Counted from the first letter of the stretch, positions 50,455 to 59,661 are shown. The stretch is DNA of 64,000 nucleotides from Chryseobacterium lathyri (GCF_003290185.1 NZ_QNFY01000005.1:186001-250000), one strand, 5' to 3'. The notes: generated by a model not told the origin, from the letters alone. A program made the numbers and translations.

Positions 50455-51819
50455 ATGACAAATAAACTAAAAATCACTTTTCTTCTTGGGATTTTCATGA
50501 TGATATTCTCTTCAAACATGAATGCTCAGCTAAAACCGGGAGAACTAGTGGATGGTATTGCTGCTGTTATCGGTGATGAAATTGTTTTGGAATCGGATGT
50601 GAATGAGCAGATGAACTATGCCAAACAACAGGGAGCCTCTGAGACTGACAAATGTGACTTCCTTGAAAACCTGATCAGCAACAAGCTTCTTGTATACGAA
50701 GCCAAAAAAGATACATTAATTGAAAACCGTTCTGCTGCCATTAAAGAGCAGGCCAATGCAAAATACCGTCAATTGCTTTCTCAGTTCCCTGACGAAAAAA
50801 CGATGCTTGCTGCATATAAATTCAGAAATGGGTATGAAATGAAAAACGCTATTGAAAAGATAGATGTAGACCAATATTACGGGCAGGCAAAATATCAGCG
50901 TATCACTGAAAAGGCAGACGTAACTCCAAATGAGGTTACAGACTTCTATAACCTGTACAAAATGCAGCTTCCGGAAGTAAAGGATGAAATCTCTTTAGCA
51001 CAGATCATGATATACCCTAAACTGACCGATGCGCATAAAGAAGATCTTATCAAAAGATTAAATAAAATTAAGCAGGATATTGCCGCCGGAGAGACTTTTG
51101 AAAGCCAGGCAAGAATTTATTCTGAAGATGAAGGATCTGCTGCGAATGGAGGACTTTATAAAAATATAAACAAAGGACAAATGGTAAAGCCGTTTGAAGC
51201 GGCTGCACTGAACCTTCAGGAAAATGAGATCTCAGATCCCATTGAATCCGAGTTTGGATACCATATCATACAGCTTATCAAAAAATCAGGAAAAGTATAC
51301 GACGCAAGACATATCTTATTGAAAGCGACTCCTACAGACGATGAAATAAAGACAGCAAAAGCAAAACTGGACAGTATCAAAAAACTTGTTCTTGACGGGA
51401 AAATAACATTTAAAGATGCTGCTTTTAAATTTTCAGATGATAAAAGAACGAAATTCAATGCCGGAATTATTTCAGGTGCAGACGGTTCTGATAAAATTGA
51501 AAGAGAAAGTATTCCCGGATCTATCACTTATGAATTGGCTGGTCTGAACAAAGGAGATATTACTTCTGCTTTCGAGGATGAAGACAATAAAAGAAAAGTA
51601 GTGAAGATCATCAAATTAGAAGATGTTATTCCTGCCCACCAGATCACGCTGGAAACAGATTATAACAGAATCAAGCAGATGGCGCTCAACAAAAAGCGTA
51701 ATGAAATGATTGAGAAGTTTGTCAACTCTAAATTACCGACAACCTTTATATCAATTGACGGGCGTTATGATAACTGTAAATTCAAAGCCAACTGGAAAAA
51801 AGAATCGATCAAAAAATAA
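50455..51819 (+). CDS. SurA-like periplasmic peptidyl-prolyl isomerase
   Basis: Chaperone of 454 residues. A signal peptide (FLLGIFMMIFSSNMNAQ) is followed by a SurA N-terminal domain (VDGIAAVIGDEIVLESDVN) and two parvulin (PPIC) domains. The first is recognisable by ANGGLYKNINKGQMVKPFEAA and SEFGYHIIQLIKKSG, the second by VYDARHILLKATPTDDEI. It should fold outer-membrane proteins. Flanked by its own promoter and terminator. Confidence 0.9.
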   Translation: MTNKLKITFLLGIFMMIFSSNMNAQLKPGELVDGIAAVIGDEIVLESDVNEQMNYAKQQGASETDKCDFLENLISNKLLVYEAKKDTLIENRSAAIKEQANAKYRQLLSQFPDEKTMLAAYKFRNGYEMKNAIEKIDVDQYYGQAKYQRITEKADVTPNEVTDFYNLYKMQLPEVKDEISLAQIMIYPKLTDAHKEDLIKRLNKIKQDIAAGETFESQARIYSEDEGSAANGGLYKNINKGQMVKPFEAAALNLQENEISDPIESEFGYHIIQLIKKSGKVYDARHILLKATPTDDEIKTAKAKLDSIKKLVLDGKITFKDAAFKFSDDKRTKFNAGIISGADGSDKIERESIPGSITYELAGLNKGDITSAFEDEDNKRKVVKIIKLEDVIPAHQITLETDYNRIKQMALNKKRNEMIEKFVNSKLPTTFISIDGRYDNCKFKANWKKESIKK

Positions 51820-51824
51820 AATAT

Positions 51825-51856
51825 AAAACCTTCAGAAATTCTGAAGGTTTTTTTAT
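51825..51856 (+). terminator. Terminator of the SurA-like gene
   Basis: Hairpin AAAACCTTCAG-AAATT-CTGAAGGTTTT followed by T residues, 5 bp after the stop. Confidence 0.85.
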
Positions 51857-51910
51857 ACCAAAAAGTCAGGATATTTCCTTTAGAACCCACGTTTTTTATT
51901 ATTTTTACGC

Positions 51911-52900
51911 ATGAGCAATTTTATAGATTTCAATTCAGCAAAAAAACTTCAGGAAATGAAGGCAGATCAAAATAGAATTACAAAGCTTTTTAACATACAA
52001 TATCCTATTATTCAGGCAGGGATGATCTGGCATTCAGGATGGAGGCTGGCTTCGGCGGTTTCCAATTGTGGAGGCTTGGGGATCATAGGAGCGGGAAGCA
52101 TGTATCCTGATATCCTGAGAGAAAATATTCAGAAATGTAAATTGGCTACAGATAAACCTTTTGGTGTTAATGTGCCTATGCTGTATCCTAACCTTGAAGA
52201 GATCATCCAGATCATTCTGGAAGAGGGTGTGAAGATTGTTTTTACTTCAGCCGGAAATCCCAAAACCTATACGGAAACGCTTCAAAAAGAAGGAATAAAA
52301 GTTGCCCACGTTGTTTCATCTACTAAATTTGCTGTAAAATGCGAAGAAGCAGGAGTAGATGCTGTAGTGGCCGAAGGTTTTGAAGCAGGGGGACACAACG
52401 GAAGAGACGAGACCACGACTTTCTGTCTGATCCCGAATGTAAAGAAACATATTTCCAAACCATTGATTGCTGCCGGAGGAATTGCATTGGGCTCTCAGAT
52501 GAAAGCTGCCATGATCCTCGGTGCAGACGGTGTACAAATAGGTTCCCGGTTCGCTGCTACCGTTGAAGCAAGTGCTCACGAAAACTGGAAAAAGAAAATT
52601 ACAGAACTGAATGAAGGTGACACCCACCTTACTTTAAAAGAACTGGCGCCTGTAAGGATGGTGAAAAATAAGTTCTTTGGTGAGCTGGAAGACATCTACC
52701 AGTCAGGAAGAAATAAAGAAGCTTTAATAGCTTCATTGGGACGTGCAAGAGCAAAGCGTGGAATGTTCGAAGGAGATATGGAAGACGGTGAGCTGGAGAT
52801 TGGACAGGTTTCTGCTTTGATCAACGATATATTACCGGTAGAAACCGTTTTCAGTAATTTACTAAAGGAATTTGAAGCAGCAAAAGTTCCAGGCTTATAG
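51911..52900 (+). CDS. Nitronate monooxygenase family protein
   Basis: FMN-dependent enzyme of 329 residues with a TIM-barrel fold. The start TKLFNIQYPIIQAGMIW and GGLGIIGAGSM bind FMN; the catalytic His is in GFEAGGHNGRDE, and the phosphate-binding region is PLIAAGGIALGSQMKAAMIL. Family members oxidise nitroalkanes or act as enoyl reductases (FabK-like). FabK is a real alternative. It lies 10 bp upstream of an alpha/beta hydrolase gene, probably co-transcribed. Confidence 0.85.
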   Translation: MSNFIDFNSAKKLQEMKADQNRITKLFNIQYPIIQAGMIWHSGWRLASAVSNCGGLGIIGAGSMYPDILRENIQKCKLATDKPFGVNVPMLYPNLEEIIQIILEEGVKIVFTSAGNPKTYTETLQKEGIKVAHVVSSTKFAVKCEEAGVDAVVAEGFEAGGHNGRDETTTFCLIPNVKKHISKPLIAAGGIALGSQMKAAMILGADGVQIGSRFAATVEASAHENWKKKITELNEGDTHLTLKELAPVRMVKNKFFGELEDIYQSGRNKEALIASLGRARAKRGMFEGDMEDGELEIGQVSALINDILPVETVFSNLLKEFEAAKVPGL

Positions 52901-52910
52901 AACCGAATGA

Positions 52911-53678
52911 ATGGAAGAGAGGATAATAGAAGTAAGAAGTCAGAAACTTTATATCACATACAATAACATAGTCGAAGAAAAACCTGTTATTATTTTTCTT
53001 CACGATTCCTTGGGTTGCGCACAACTTTGGAGAGATCTTCCGACAAAACTGTTTGAAATTGCGGACTGTAATATTCTTATGTATGACAGACCAGGCTATG
53101 GGAAATCCGGACCTATGCCGACCCACGAAAGGCCGGTTAATTATATGGAACTGGAAGCAGATTTACTGAATGAGCTGCTGACAGAGCTTAATATCAACAA
53201 TGCCATCCTATTCGGGCATAGCGACGGAGGAACCATTGCCCTCATTACAGCTGCAAAATATCCCGAAAGAATAAAAGGCATAATCTGTGAAGCAGGACAT
53301 ATTTTTGTAGAAGAAGTTACTTTAAAAGGAGTTTACGAAGCCTGGGATGCTTATAAAACGACCAATCTTGCCGAACGTCTTGCCAAATACCATGGAGAAA
53401 AAGTGGAAATGCTTTTCAGGGCCTGGACGGAAACATGGACTCGTGAAGATTATAGAAACTGGAATATTGAATACCTTTTAAAAGATATTCAATGCCCTTT
53501 ACTTTTTATTCAGGGGGATGCTGATGAATATGGCACCCTGGATCAGGTTGAAAAAACAGTTTCTCAGGTAAGCGGTCCTGCAGAAAAATATATTATTCCG
53601 GGAATAGGGCATACGCCGCATAAAGAAAATCCAGAGCTTGTTTTGGCTAAGGTATCAGAATTTATAGAAAAAATATAG
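52911..53678 (+). CDS. Alpha/beta hydrolase
   Basis: Soluble hydrolase of 255 residues. Oxyanion loop FLHDSLGCAQLW, nucleophile elbow LFGHSDGGTIAL (Ser), acid in FIQGDADEYG and catalytic His in IPGIGHTPHKENP. It resembles the MhpC/pimeloyl-ester type. Co-transcribed with the nitronate monooxygenase-like gene; substrate unknown. A terminator follows. Confidence 0.85.
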   Translation: MEERIIEVRSQKLYITYNNIVEEKPVIIFLHDSLGCAQLWRDLPTKLFEIADCNILMYDRPGYGKSGPMPTHERPVNYMELEADLLNELLTELNINNAILFGHSDGGTIALITAAKYPERIKGIICEAGHIFVEEVTLKGVYEAWDAYKTTNLAERLAKYHGEKVEMLFRAWTETWTREDYRNWNIEYLLKDIQCPLLFIQGDADEYGTLDQVEKTVSQVSGPAEKYIIPGIGHTPHKENPELVLAKVSEFIEKI

Positions 53679-53701
53679 CTGTAAGCATAATCAGTAATAA
53701 G

Positions 53702-53734
53702 AGCATCTTGTGTTACAAGGTGCTTTTTATTTTC
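53702..53734 (+). terminator. Terminator of the hydrolase operon
   Basis: Arms AGCATCTTG/CAAGGTGCT with a 5-nt loop and T run, 23 bp after the stop. Confidence 0.75.
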
Positions 53735-53820
53735 AGTCATGTAATTAAACAATATCTAATTTAAATTGTCTATTTATATTTTCTGTACAAATTGATGAGT
53801 TGTGTTTGAATGAGTGGTTT

Positions 53821-53857
53821 AATAAAGGAGATGCAGCAAAGCCACATCTCCTTTATT
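53821..53857 (-). terminator. Terminator of the HD-protein gene
   Basis: Stem AATAAAGGAGATG/CATCTCCTTTATT just past the stop of the minus-strand HD gene. Confidence 0.75.
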
Positions 53858-53864
53858 ATTACAG

Positions 53865-54482
53865 TTATAGAAGCTGAATTTCTGCAGCTATATTTTCTCT
53901 TGCCTGCTGCTCATATTTGTCCCTGAAATGCTCTGTTTTAAAAATACTTTCCAGTTCCAGGAAATGTTTCAATACCTTCTTTCTTCCCGGTTTGTACAGA
54001 AGGTCAGGATAAAGAGCATACTCCTTCCGGATCTTCCGGGTATAATCAAAATATATTGCAGAATCTTTTCCCAAGATAGAAAGGTCTGCATCCAGAAGAT
54101 AGTTTGTATCCGCATCATCAGACTTTTGATGGGATTTTGTAGCTAAGATCTGATTTTCTGTTTTTAAAATTATAGTTTGAGGCAATCCCATTTTATGAAG
54201 CCGTTCTGCAGCATACCATGCACTTTTTTCTTCATTGGACTTTGAAGAAGCATCATAAATAACATCATGGTAAAAAACAGAAAATGAAACAGTAGAAAAA
54301 TCATCAATAAGTTTTTTTACACTTTCCAGTTCTATGAACATATTCTCAAGGTGAAAAAGATCATGATAATACCTGCCTTTTCCGGAATATTGGGTTTCAA
54401 TTTCTTGCCACAGATTTTCAATAAGACTCCTGTCTTCTGTAAAATGAAGACAAAGATCTGTGAAGTTTCCTTTCAGATGCAT
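53865..54482 (-). CDS. HD-superfamily predicted phosphohydrolase
   Basis: Cytoplasmic protein of 205 residues. Metal-binding His/Asp motifs are YYHDLFHLENM and FSVFYHDVIYDA, with DADLSILG as the later Asp motif. It matches the group annotated as predicted metal-dependent HD-superfamily phosphohydrolase, with no known substrate. It starts 26 bp after the rhodanese gene stop and is probably in the same operon. Confidence 0.82.
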   Translation of the reverse strand: MHLKGNFTDLCLHFTEDRSLIENLWQEIETQYSGKGRYYHDLFHLENMFIELESVKKLIDDFSTVSFSVFYHDVIYDASSKSNEEKSAWYAAERLHKMGLPQTIILKTENQILATKSHQKSDDADTNYLLDADLSILGKDSAIYFDYTRKIRKEYALYPDLLYKPGRKKVLKHFLELESIFKTEHFRDKYEQQARENIAAEIQLL

Positions 54483-54508
54483 GATGAATGAGTATAAAAA
54501 AAGGAACT

Positions 54509-54808
54509 TTAAAAAGTTCCCTGATTTGCTTCCAACACTGCTTTCAGATCAGCCCAGCCTCCGCCGTTATAACCATCCTTCAGGCCCTGCCCATTAAGAT
54601 ATTCCAATGCTTTTCCGCTTCTGTTTCCGCTTCTGCAAAATAAGATCACAGGTTTTTCGATAGATAAGATCTCTTCCTTTCTGTCTTCTACTTCACCAAG
54701 AGGGATATTTTGGGCTCCGTCTATATTTCCGTCCATTTCAAGCTCCATAGGCTCACGAACATCAATTAATTCATAATTTCCAGACTGTATAACTTCTATT
54801 AAAGACAT
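54509..54808 (-). CDS. Single-domain rhodanese-like protein
   Basis: Protein of 99 residues consisting of one rhodanese domain. The start ELIDVREPMELEMDGNIDGA is typical, and the active-site loop is VILFCRSGNRSGKA with the persulfide Cys. It may act in sulfur transfer, GlpE-like. First gene of a two-gene minus-strand operon with the HD protein. Confidence 0.88.
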   Translation of the reverse strand: MSLIEVIQSGNYELIDVREPMELEMDGNIDGAQNIPLGEVEDRKEEILSIEKPVILFCRSGNRSGKALEYLNGQGLKDGYNGGGWADLKAVLEANQGTF

Positions 54809-54959
54809 AACTGTGTAATTTAAGATTAAAAATAAGAACGAAAATACGCAATTTTTTCCTGAAAAAACTCTTTATCTAAACTTAAATTTTCCCAAAAATG
54901 CTTAAAACTTAAGGCTCATTCACTTCTTACCAAAGACCGTAAGATTCATAAATTAAGCT

Positions 54960-54967
54960 TAATTTTG
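54960..54967 (+). promoter_or_regulatory. -7 box directly upstream of queG
   Basis: TAATTTTG, full match to TAnnTTTG, ending 4 bp before the ATG at 54972; a leaderless mRNA is implied. Confidence 0.5.
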
Positions 54968-54971
54968 CAGA

Positions 54972-55925
54972 ATGGAAATCCTGAATGGCGATGCCGAAAA
55001 ATATTCCCAGCTTATAAAATCCAAAGCACAACATTTTGGGTTTCAAAGCTGTGGCATTTCGAAAGCAGGATTTTTAGAAGAAGATGCTCCTAATCTTGAA
55101 AAATGGCTTAAAAACAATTTTCATGGCGAAATGAAGTACATGGAAAACCATTTTGACAAAAGATTGGATCCCAGGCTGCTTGTAGAAGGCTCAAAATCTG
55201 TTATTTCACTTTCTTATAATTACTTTCCAAAAGAAGAAATTTCGGCCCTGGAAAATTATAAGATCTCAAAATATGCTTACGCAGAAGATTATCATGAAGT
55301 GGTAAAAGAAATTCTCCGCGAGATGGTTTCAGAACTGCAGCAGGAGATAGGAGAGTTCGGGTTCCGGGTTTTTGTGGATTCTGCACCCGTTTTGGAAAGA
55401 AGCTGGGCCAGAAAATCAGGAATAGGCTGGGTAGGGAAAAATGCCAATCTCATCACAAAGCAAAATGGCTCCTTCTATTTTTTGGCGGAAATCATCTGTG
55501 ATCTTGAATTAATCCCCGATCATGCCACTACAGATCATTGCGGTACCTGCAGGAAGTGTATTGATGCATGTCCTACGGATGCTATTGTTTCAGAAAAAAT
55601 TATTGACGGAAGCCGCTGCATCTCTTACGCAACTATAGAGCTCAAAAACGAAATCCCCGATCATTTTAAAGATAAAATGGAAGACTGGATGTTCGGATGT
55701 GATATCTGCCAGGATGTATGTCCCTGGAATAGATTTTCTTCACCTAACCTTCAGAGTCGTTTTGCTCCGAATGAATCCCTGAAAAATTTCAAAAAAGAAG
55801 AGTGGAGAGAAATTACCCAGGAAATATTCTCTGAGATCTTCAGGAAATCCCCTGTAAAGAGAACCAAATTTGCCGGCCTGAAGCGGAATATTGAATTTTT
55901 GGAACGTTCTTCAGATAAACTTTAG
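54972..55925 (+). CDS. queG: Epoxyqueuosine reductase
   Basis: Cobalamin-dependent Fe-S enzyme of 317 residues that makes queuosine from epoxyqueuosine in tRNA. The catalytic region around [25 protein letters not shown] is intact in outline (Asp, KSGIGW). The two 4Fe-4S motifs are [12 protein letters not shown] and [10 protein letters not shown]. Length is normal for QueG without the extra HEAT domain. Confidence 0.94.
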   Translation: MEILNGDAEKYSQLIKSKAQHFGFQSCGISKAGFLEEDAPNLEKWLKNNFHGEMKYMENHFDKRLDPRLLVEGSKSVISLSYNYFPKEEISALENYKISKYAYAEDYHEVVKEILREMVSELQQEIGEFGFRVFVDSAPVLERSWARKSGIGWVGKNANLITKQNGSFYFLAEIICDLELIPDHATTDHCGTCRKCIDACPTDAIVSEKIIDGSRCISYATIELKNEIPDHFKDKMEDWMFGCDICQDVCPWNRFSSPNLQSRFAPNESLKNFKKEEWREITQEIFSEIFRKSPVKRTKFAGLKRNIEFLERSSDKL

Positions 55926-56071
55926 GATAAATTTTTGGTGACAAATCCTGGTCTGGAATTTTGGGTCCCAAATTTGAGGAGGATAAATGACCATCCCTTA
56001 AGCTGCCGGTCTTAAGGAGGTTAAGATTTAATTCAGTAAGAATCTCTGAAAAACTTTTCCTAAAAAGAAAA

Positions 56072-56118
56072 TTGACTTTCAGGAGACCAATGTCCCACAG
56101 AAAATCAACGCTTTTTTT
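56072..56118 (+). terminator. Probable terminator after queG
   Basis: Imperfect hairpin (TTGACTTTC...GAAAATCAA arms with mismatches) followed by seven T, in the 350-bp gap between queG and the next gene. The rest of that gap shows nothing else I can name. Confidence 0.5.
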
Positions 56119-56275
56119 GTACTCTTTTTGGAGCTGTTTTTACCCGTACTTTAAATCTTTTTTGTGATTTTGTATTTTTACGCATATTTGTGAATATTTC
56201 GTAACTAAATTTAATCATTTTTTCGATTAAAACAAATACTTTTACAGAAAATTGAAGATTAAATTTTATTAAAAC

Positions 56276-56959
56276 ATGAGTGTGAAAATTGTATTGCTGT
56301 ATGTCCTGAAAACCATAGGAATTATTTTAGGAATTGTTGCTTTGTATGTTATTCTGGGCCTTTTACTTCCGCTTATAGAAGTTTCTGCAGATAATGACGG
56401 ACAACCGAAAGATATTCCAATTTATATTTATACCAACGGTGTGCATACAGATATTGTAATGCCTGTAAAAAATGACCTTCAGGATTGGAGCGCAAAAGTT
56501 CCGTTTTCCAATACAAAATCAAAACGTACAGATTACAATTATATAGGAATAGGATGGGGAGACAAAGGGTTTTATCTGGATACTCCGACGTGGGCAGATC
56601 TGAAGTTTTCCACTGCTTTTAAAGCTGCCTTCTGGCTCAGCGATTCAGCCATGCACTGTTCCTATTACAACAGCATGAAAGAAGGCGAAGACTGCAAAAA
56701 GATCATGATCAGCAGAAATCAATATACGAGTCTGGTGAAATTTATAGAAGAAAAATTTGACAGGGATCAGAACGGAAACTTTATCCTGATTCCCACCAAT
56801 GCTGTTTATGATGTAAACGATGCTTTTTATGATGCCAAAGGAAAGTACAGCTTCCTGAATACCTGTAATACCTGGGCAAATGATGCACTGAAAGCCGCAG
56901 GGCAGAAGGCTGCCCTATGGACACCTTCCGATTTTGGAATTTTTAGACACTATAAATAA
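56276..56959 (+). CDS. TIGR02117/DUF2459 family protein
   Basis: Protein of 227 residues. An N-terminal transmembrane segment (VLKTIGIILGIVALYVILGLL) anchors a periplasmic domain with YTNGVHTDIVMPV (conserved His), YIGIGWGDKGFYLDTPTWADL and SFLNTCNTWANDAL (conserved Cys). The Cys and His are arranged as in papain-like NlpC/P60-type folds, so a peptidase or amidase activity is plausible but unproven. It is followed at 8 bp by an L,D-transpeptidase-like gene. Confidence 0.82.
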   Translation: MSVKIVLLYVLKTIGIILGIVALYVILGLLLPLIEVSADNDGQPKDIPIYIYTNGVHTDIVMPVKNDLQDWSAKVPFSNTKSKRTDYNYIGIGWGDKGFYLDTPTWADLKFSTAFKAAFWLSDSAMHCSYYNSMKEGEDCKKIMISRNQYTSLVKFIEEKFDRDQNGNFILIPTNAVYDVNDAFYDAKGKYSFLNTCNTWANDALKAAGQKAALWTPSDFGIFRHYK

Positions 56960-56966
56960 TTTTTCA

Positions 56967-57614
56967 ATGAAGATTTTTGCTGTAATTTTTGTTTTACATC
57001 TTATATTTTCATGTAATAATGAATCTAAAAGAGACTATTCCGTTATAGCAAATTCTTTCATTAAAGAAGACAACAGGCCGGAAGCGGATCTGTCTAAAAT
57101 TACAGCAAAGGCTGAAGAAGCTTTGAAATTCTGTGTTTCAAAAAAGCTAAATACAGATTTTTGTATCCTGATCGATATGAGCCTTCATTCGGGAATTAAA
57201 AGATTTTTTGTCTGGGATTTTAAAACGAAATCAGTGGTCAGGAAATATCTTGTGGGTCATGGCTGTGGCTCAAATCCCTGGAGTTCAGATGGTTCAAAAG
57301 ACAGTCCACAGTTCAGCAACGAAGACGGAAGCCATCTTTCATCTTTGGGAAAATATAAGGTACAGGGAAGAGGATATAGTGATTGGGGAATCAATATCAA
57401 GTATCTGATGCATGGTCTGGAAAAAACAAACACTAATGCTTTAAAAAGATATATCGTTTTCCATTCATGGGATCAGATGAGCGACGACGAAGTTTTTCCA
57501 AAAGGTTCTCCCGAAGGCTGGGGGTGTCCTACTGTTTCTAACAACGCAATGAAAGAAATAGATCCTATGATTCAAAAGACCGGGGAACCGGTTCTGATGT
57601 GGATCTATCAATAA
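56967..57614 (+). CDS. YkuD_2-type murein L,D-transpeptidase lipoprotein
   Basis: Protein of 215 residues from ATG 56967. The signal peptide ends in LIFSC. The catalytic domain (about 65-215) has FCILIDMSLHSGIKRFFVWD, KYLVGHGCGSNPW and the catalytic signature FHSWDQMSDDEV leading to SPEGWGCPTVS (His and Cys). It probably acts on peptidoglycan in the periplasm. Co-transcribed with the DUF2459 gene before it and the SRPBCC gene 14 bp after it. Confidence 0.83.
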   Translation: MKIFAVIFVLHLIFSCNNESKRDYSVIANSFIKEDNRPEADLSKITAKAEEALKFCVSKKLNTDFCILIDMSLHSGIKRFFVWDFKTKSVVRKYLVGHGCGSNPWSSDGSKDSPQFSNEDGSHLSSLGKYKVQGRGYSDWGINIKYLMHGLEKTNTNALKRYIVFHSWDQMSDDEVFPKGSPEGWGCPTVSNNAMKEIDPMIQKTGEPVLMWIYQ

Positions 57615-57628
57615 TATACAGGAAAATT

Positions 57629-58090
57629 ATGAAGCACCGCCTTGTCCGGGAACAGCAGCTCAGCTGTAATATAGAAACCGCCTGGGGATTTTTTTCCTCA
57701 GCTAATAATCTTTCCGAGATCACACCGAAAGACATGAATTTTATCGTCCTGACTACAATGGAAAATGATGAAATTTATGAAGGAATGCTCATCGATTATT
57801 ACGTTTCGCCTTTATTCGGAATAAAAATGAAATGGCAGACAGAAATTATTAAAGTTGATTTTCAGAAAAGCTTTATAGACTTTCAGAAAAAAGGACCCTA
57901 TAAGCTATGGCATCATCATCATGAATTCATTTCCAACGAAAAGGGCGTACTCATGAAAGATACCATTGATTATGAACTTCCAATGGGATTTTTGGGTGAA
58001 ATAGCCCATCCACTTTTCGTTAAAAAGAAACTGGAACATATTTTCGACTACCGCAACGAAGTCCTGGAAAAAATGTTCAATAAAGTGTAA
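57629..58090 (+). CDS. SRPBCC-family protein
   Basis: Soluble protein of 153 residues from ATG 57629. The helix-grip pattern of the START/SRPBCC fold is seen: LVREQQLSCNIETAWGFFSSA, ITPKDMNFIVL and the long C-terminal helix (KKKLEHIFDYRNEVLEKMF). Related proteins are annotated as ligand-binding or cell-division-inhibitor-like. Function unknown. Third gene of a short operon ending in a terminator. Confidence 0.8.
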   Translation: MKHRLVREQQLSCNIETAWGFFSSANNLSEITPKDMNFIVLTTMENDEIYEGMLIDYYVSPLFGIKMKWQTEIIKVDFQKSFIDFQKKGPYKLWHHHHEFISNEKGVLMKDTIDYELPMGFLGEIAHPLFVKKKLEHIFDYRNEVLEKMFNKV

Positions 58091-58096
58091 AATATG

Positions 58097-58126
58097 ATAA
58101 AAGCCGCTCTGTGGAGCGGCTTTTAT
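58097..58126. terminator. Bidirectional terminator between SRPBCC and cold-shock genes
   Basis: Stem ATAAAAGCCGCTC/GAGCGGCTTTTAT with a TGTG loop and T-rich tail; the facing minus-strand gene ends 41 bp away. Confidence 0.85.
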
Positions 58127-58166
58127 TATTATCTGACAACATCTGCATGATAAAGCAGAATGTTAT

Positions 58167-58595
58167 TTATTTAACCAATTCGATATTAACAGCAGAGAAT
58201 CCTTTTGGAGATTTTTCTTTCTCGAAAGATACTTTGTTCCCCTTTTTTACAGGATGTGCACAGCTGTTGTTGTGAAAGAAAACATTTTCTTTGCTGTTGT
58301 CTTCAGTAATGAAGCCATAGCCTTTCTCACTGTGGAAAGTGATGATCCCAGTTTTTCTGATTTCTTCTGCCATAATAGGAGCGGCACCAAGCTGGATCTC
58401 ATCAATGTTTACTTCCTGTCTTTCTCTGTCTTCAGGAGGTGTAGAGGTAAGTCTTCCGAATTCATCTACATACATGAAAACATCTTCTGCACCCTTGTTG
58501 TTATTCGTTTTACGATCTTCGCGTCTCAGCGCTTTTTCTTTTTGCTTTTGAATTTTTTTCTTGAAATTTTCTTTTTTAGAAAAAGAGTCTGCCAT
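58167..58595 (-). CDS. Cold-shock-domain protein with basic N-terminal extension
   Basis: Protein of 142 residues. The last 65 residues are a cold-shock domain: TGIITFHSEKGYGFITEDN (RNP1-like KGYGFI) and VFFHNNSC (RNP2-like VFFH). The first 40 residues are highly basic (KKENFKKKIQKQKEKALRRE); a middle segment (VFMYVDEFGRLTSTPPEDRE) is a conserved linker in Bacteroidota proteins of this type. It should bind RNA or ssDNA. A -7 box about 240 bp upstream implies a long 5' leader. Confidence 0.85.
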   Translation of the reverse strand: MADSFSKKENFKKKIQKQKEKALRREDRKTNNNKGAEDVFMYVDEFGRLTSTPPEDRERQEVNIDEIQLGAAPIMAEEIRKTGIITFHSEKGYGFITEDNSKENVFFHNNSCAHPVKKGNKVSFEKEKSPKGFSAVNIELVK

Positions 58596-59277
58596 AAATT
58601 ATTCTAGTATTTAAATTTTATATTGTATTTGTTTACCTGATCTGCCAAGTCTTATAAAGCTGCAGTCGTCCGTCTGTTCTTCTTTATGAAATGAAGCGTC
58701 GAAAGCAGTTTGTTTGGGCGTTCATCAGTAAAAGAAGTGATTTTTAAAAAATGAGGCATCTGAAAAGCGGGAACTGAAAAGAAAGAATTTCTATACTGTA
58801 ACAGAGGGCAAAGGCAGCGGCCTATTAATTAATATACAAATATACGATAATTAACTGAATAAACCTATTTTAAATCACTGATTATCAAAAATGTATTTTC
58901 TCATTTAAAAACGAGAACTGATTTCACTATTGAGTAGCAATAAAAATCCTCAGCATGCTGAGGATTGTGGAAAATAATATATTATAAAAATGAAGTGGTG
59001 TATAATATGTTCATACAGCAGCAAATGTTGTGCCTAAAAATCACATATTTTGGATTTTTTTTGTGTGGAAGCTCAATTTTAGAGCAGTTGAAGAGCGTAT
59101 CCGGTTGGTATGTAATGTGATATATCCTTTACATGAGTAATATTTTAATAATTCATGTATAATGCATTAGATATGGTAAATTCGGAATTCACTGTCTAAT
59201 CTAACTTTTATATGCACTTTTAAGCTGTTGGTACCTGATGTTCATCATTGTTTTTTGTGCTTTTTTAATTTAGATTC
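58596..59277. other. Gene-free 680-bp region with a long leader and an orphan terminator
   Basis: No coding ORF is seen. On the minus strand TATATTTG (58837-58844) is a full -7 box for the cold-shock gene, giving a leader of about 235 nt. A perfect palindrome with arms AATCCTCAGCA/TGCTGAGGATT at 58945-58966 is followed by T residues on the minus strand, so it looks like a minus-strand terminator, although no minus-strand gene lies to its right. The remaining 310 bp to the DoxX gene are AT-rich and otherwise featureless. Confidence 0.5.
58945..58966 (-). terminator. Orphan minus-strand terminator-like hairpin
   Basis: Perfect 22-bp palindrome; read on the minus strand it is followed by TTTTTATT. 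It has no annotated upstream gene on that strand. Confidence 0.45.
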
Positions 59278-59661
59278 ATGAAAAAAAACTTCTATCTCCG
59301 CGCAGCTTTGTCGGTTATTTTACTGATGCACAGTGTAGTATCTATTTTCAGTGGCGATGTTAATAATTTTGGACGTCTTTACCTCGATACCATAGGCTTC
59401 AGTCCTTTTGGACTTTACCTGGCCTGGGCTGTGAAGCTGATCCATCTTTTCTCAGTATTTCTGATCTGGTCGGAACGCTATGTAAAGGCAGTTTCTATTT
59501 GCAATATGATTATCCTGATTTTTGGAATTTATTTTGTGCATTGGCAAAATGGATGGTATGTTGTAGGCGGCGGAACCAATGGAATTGAGTTCAATATTCT
59601 TTTAATTTGCTGTTTTTTACAGCTTATTTTTACCAGAAAGGAAGAAAACTGCAGTTCATAG
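59278..59661 (+). CDS. DoxX-like membrane protein
   Basis: Protein of 127 residues with four predicted transmembrane segments. The conserved ending VHWQNGWYVVGGGTNGIEFNI matches the DoxX/DoxX-like family. Function is unclear in most members; some are linked to thiol or respiratory metabolism. It precedes the LytS/LytTR pair by 81 bp and may be in the same operon. Confidence 0.75.
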   Translation: MKKNFYLRAALSVILLMHSVVSIFSGDVNNFGRLYLDTIGFSPFGLYLAWAVKLIHLFSVFLIWSERYVKAVSICNMIILIFGIYFVHWQNGWYVVGGGTNGIEFNILLICCFLQLIFTRKEENCSS

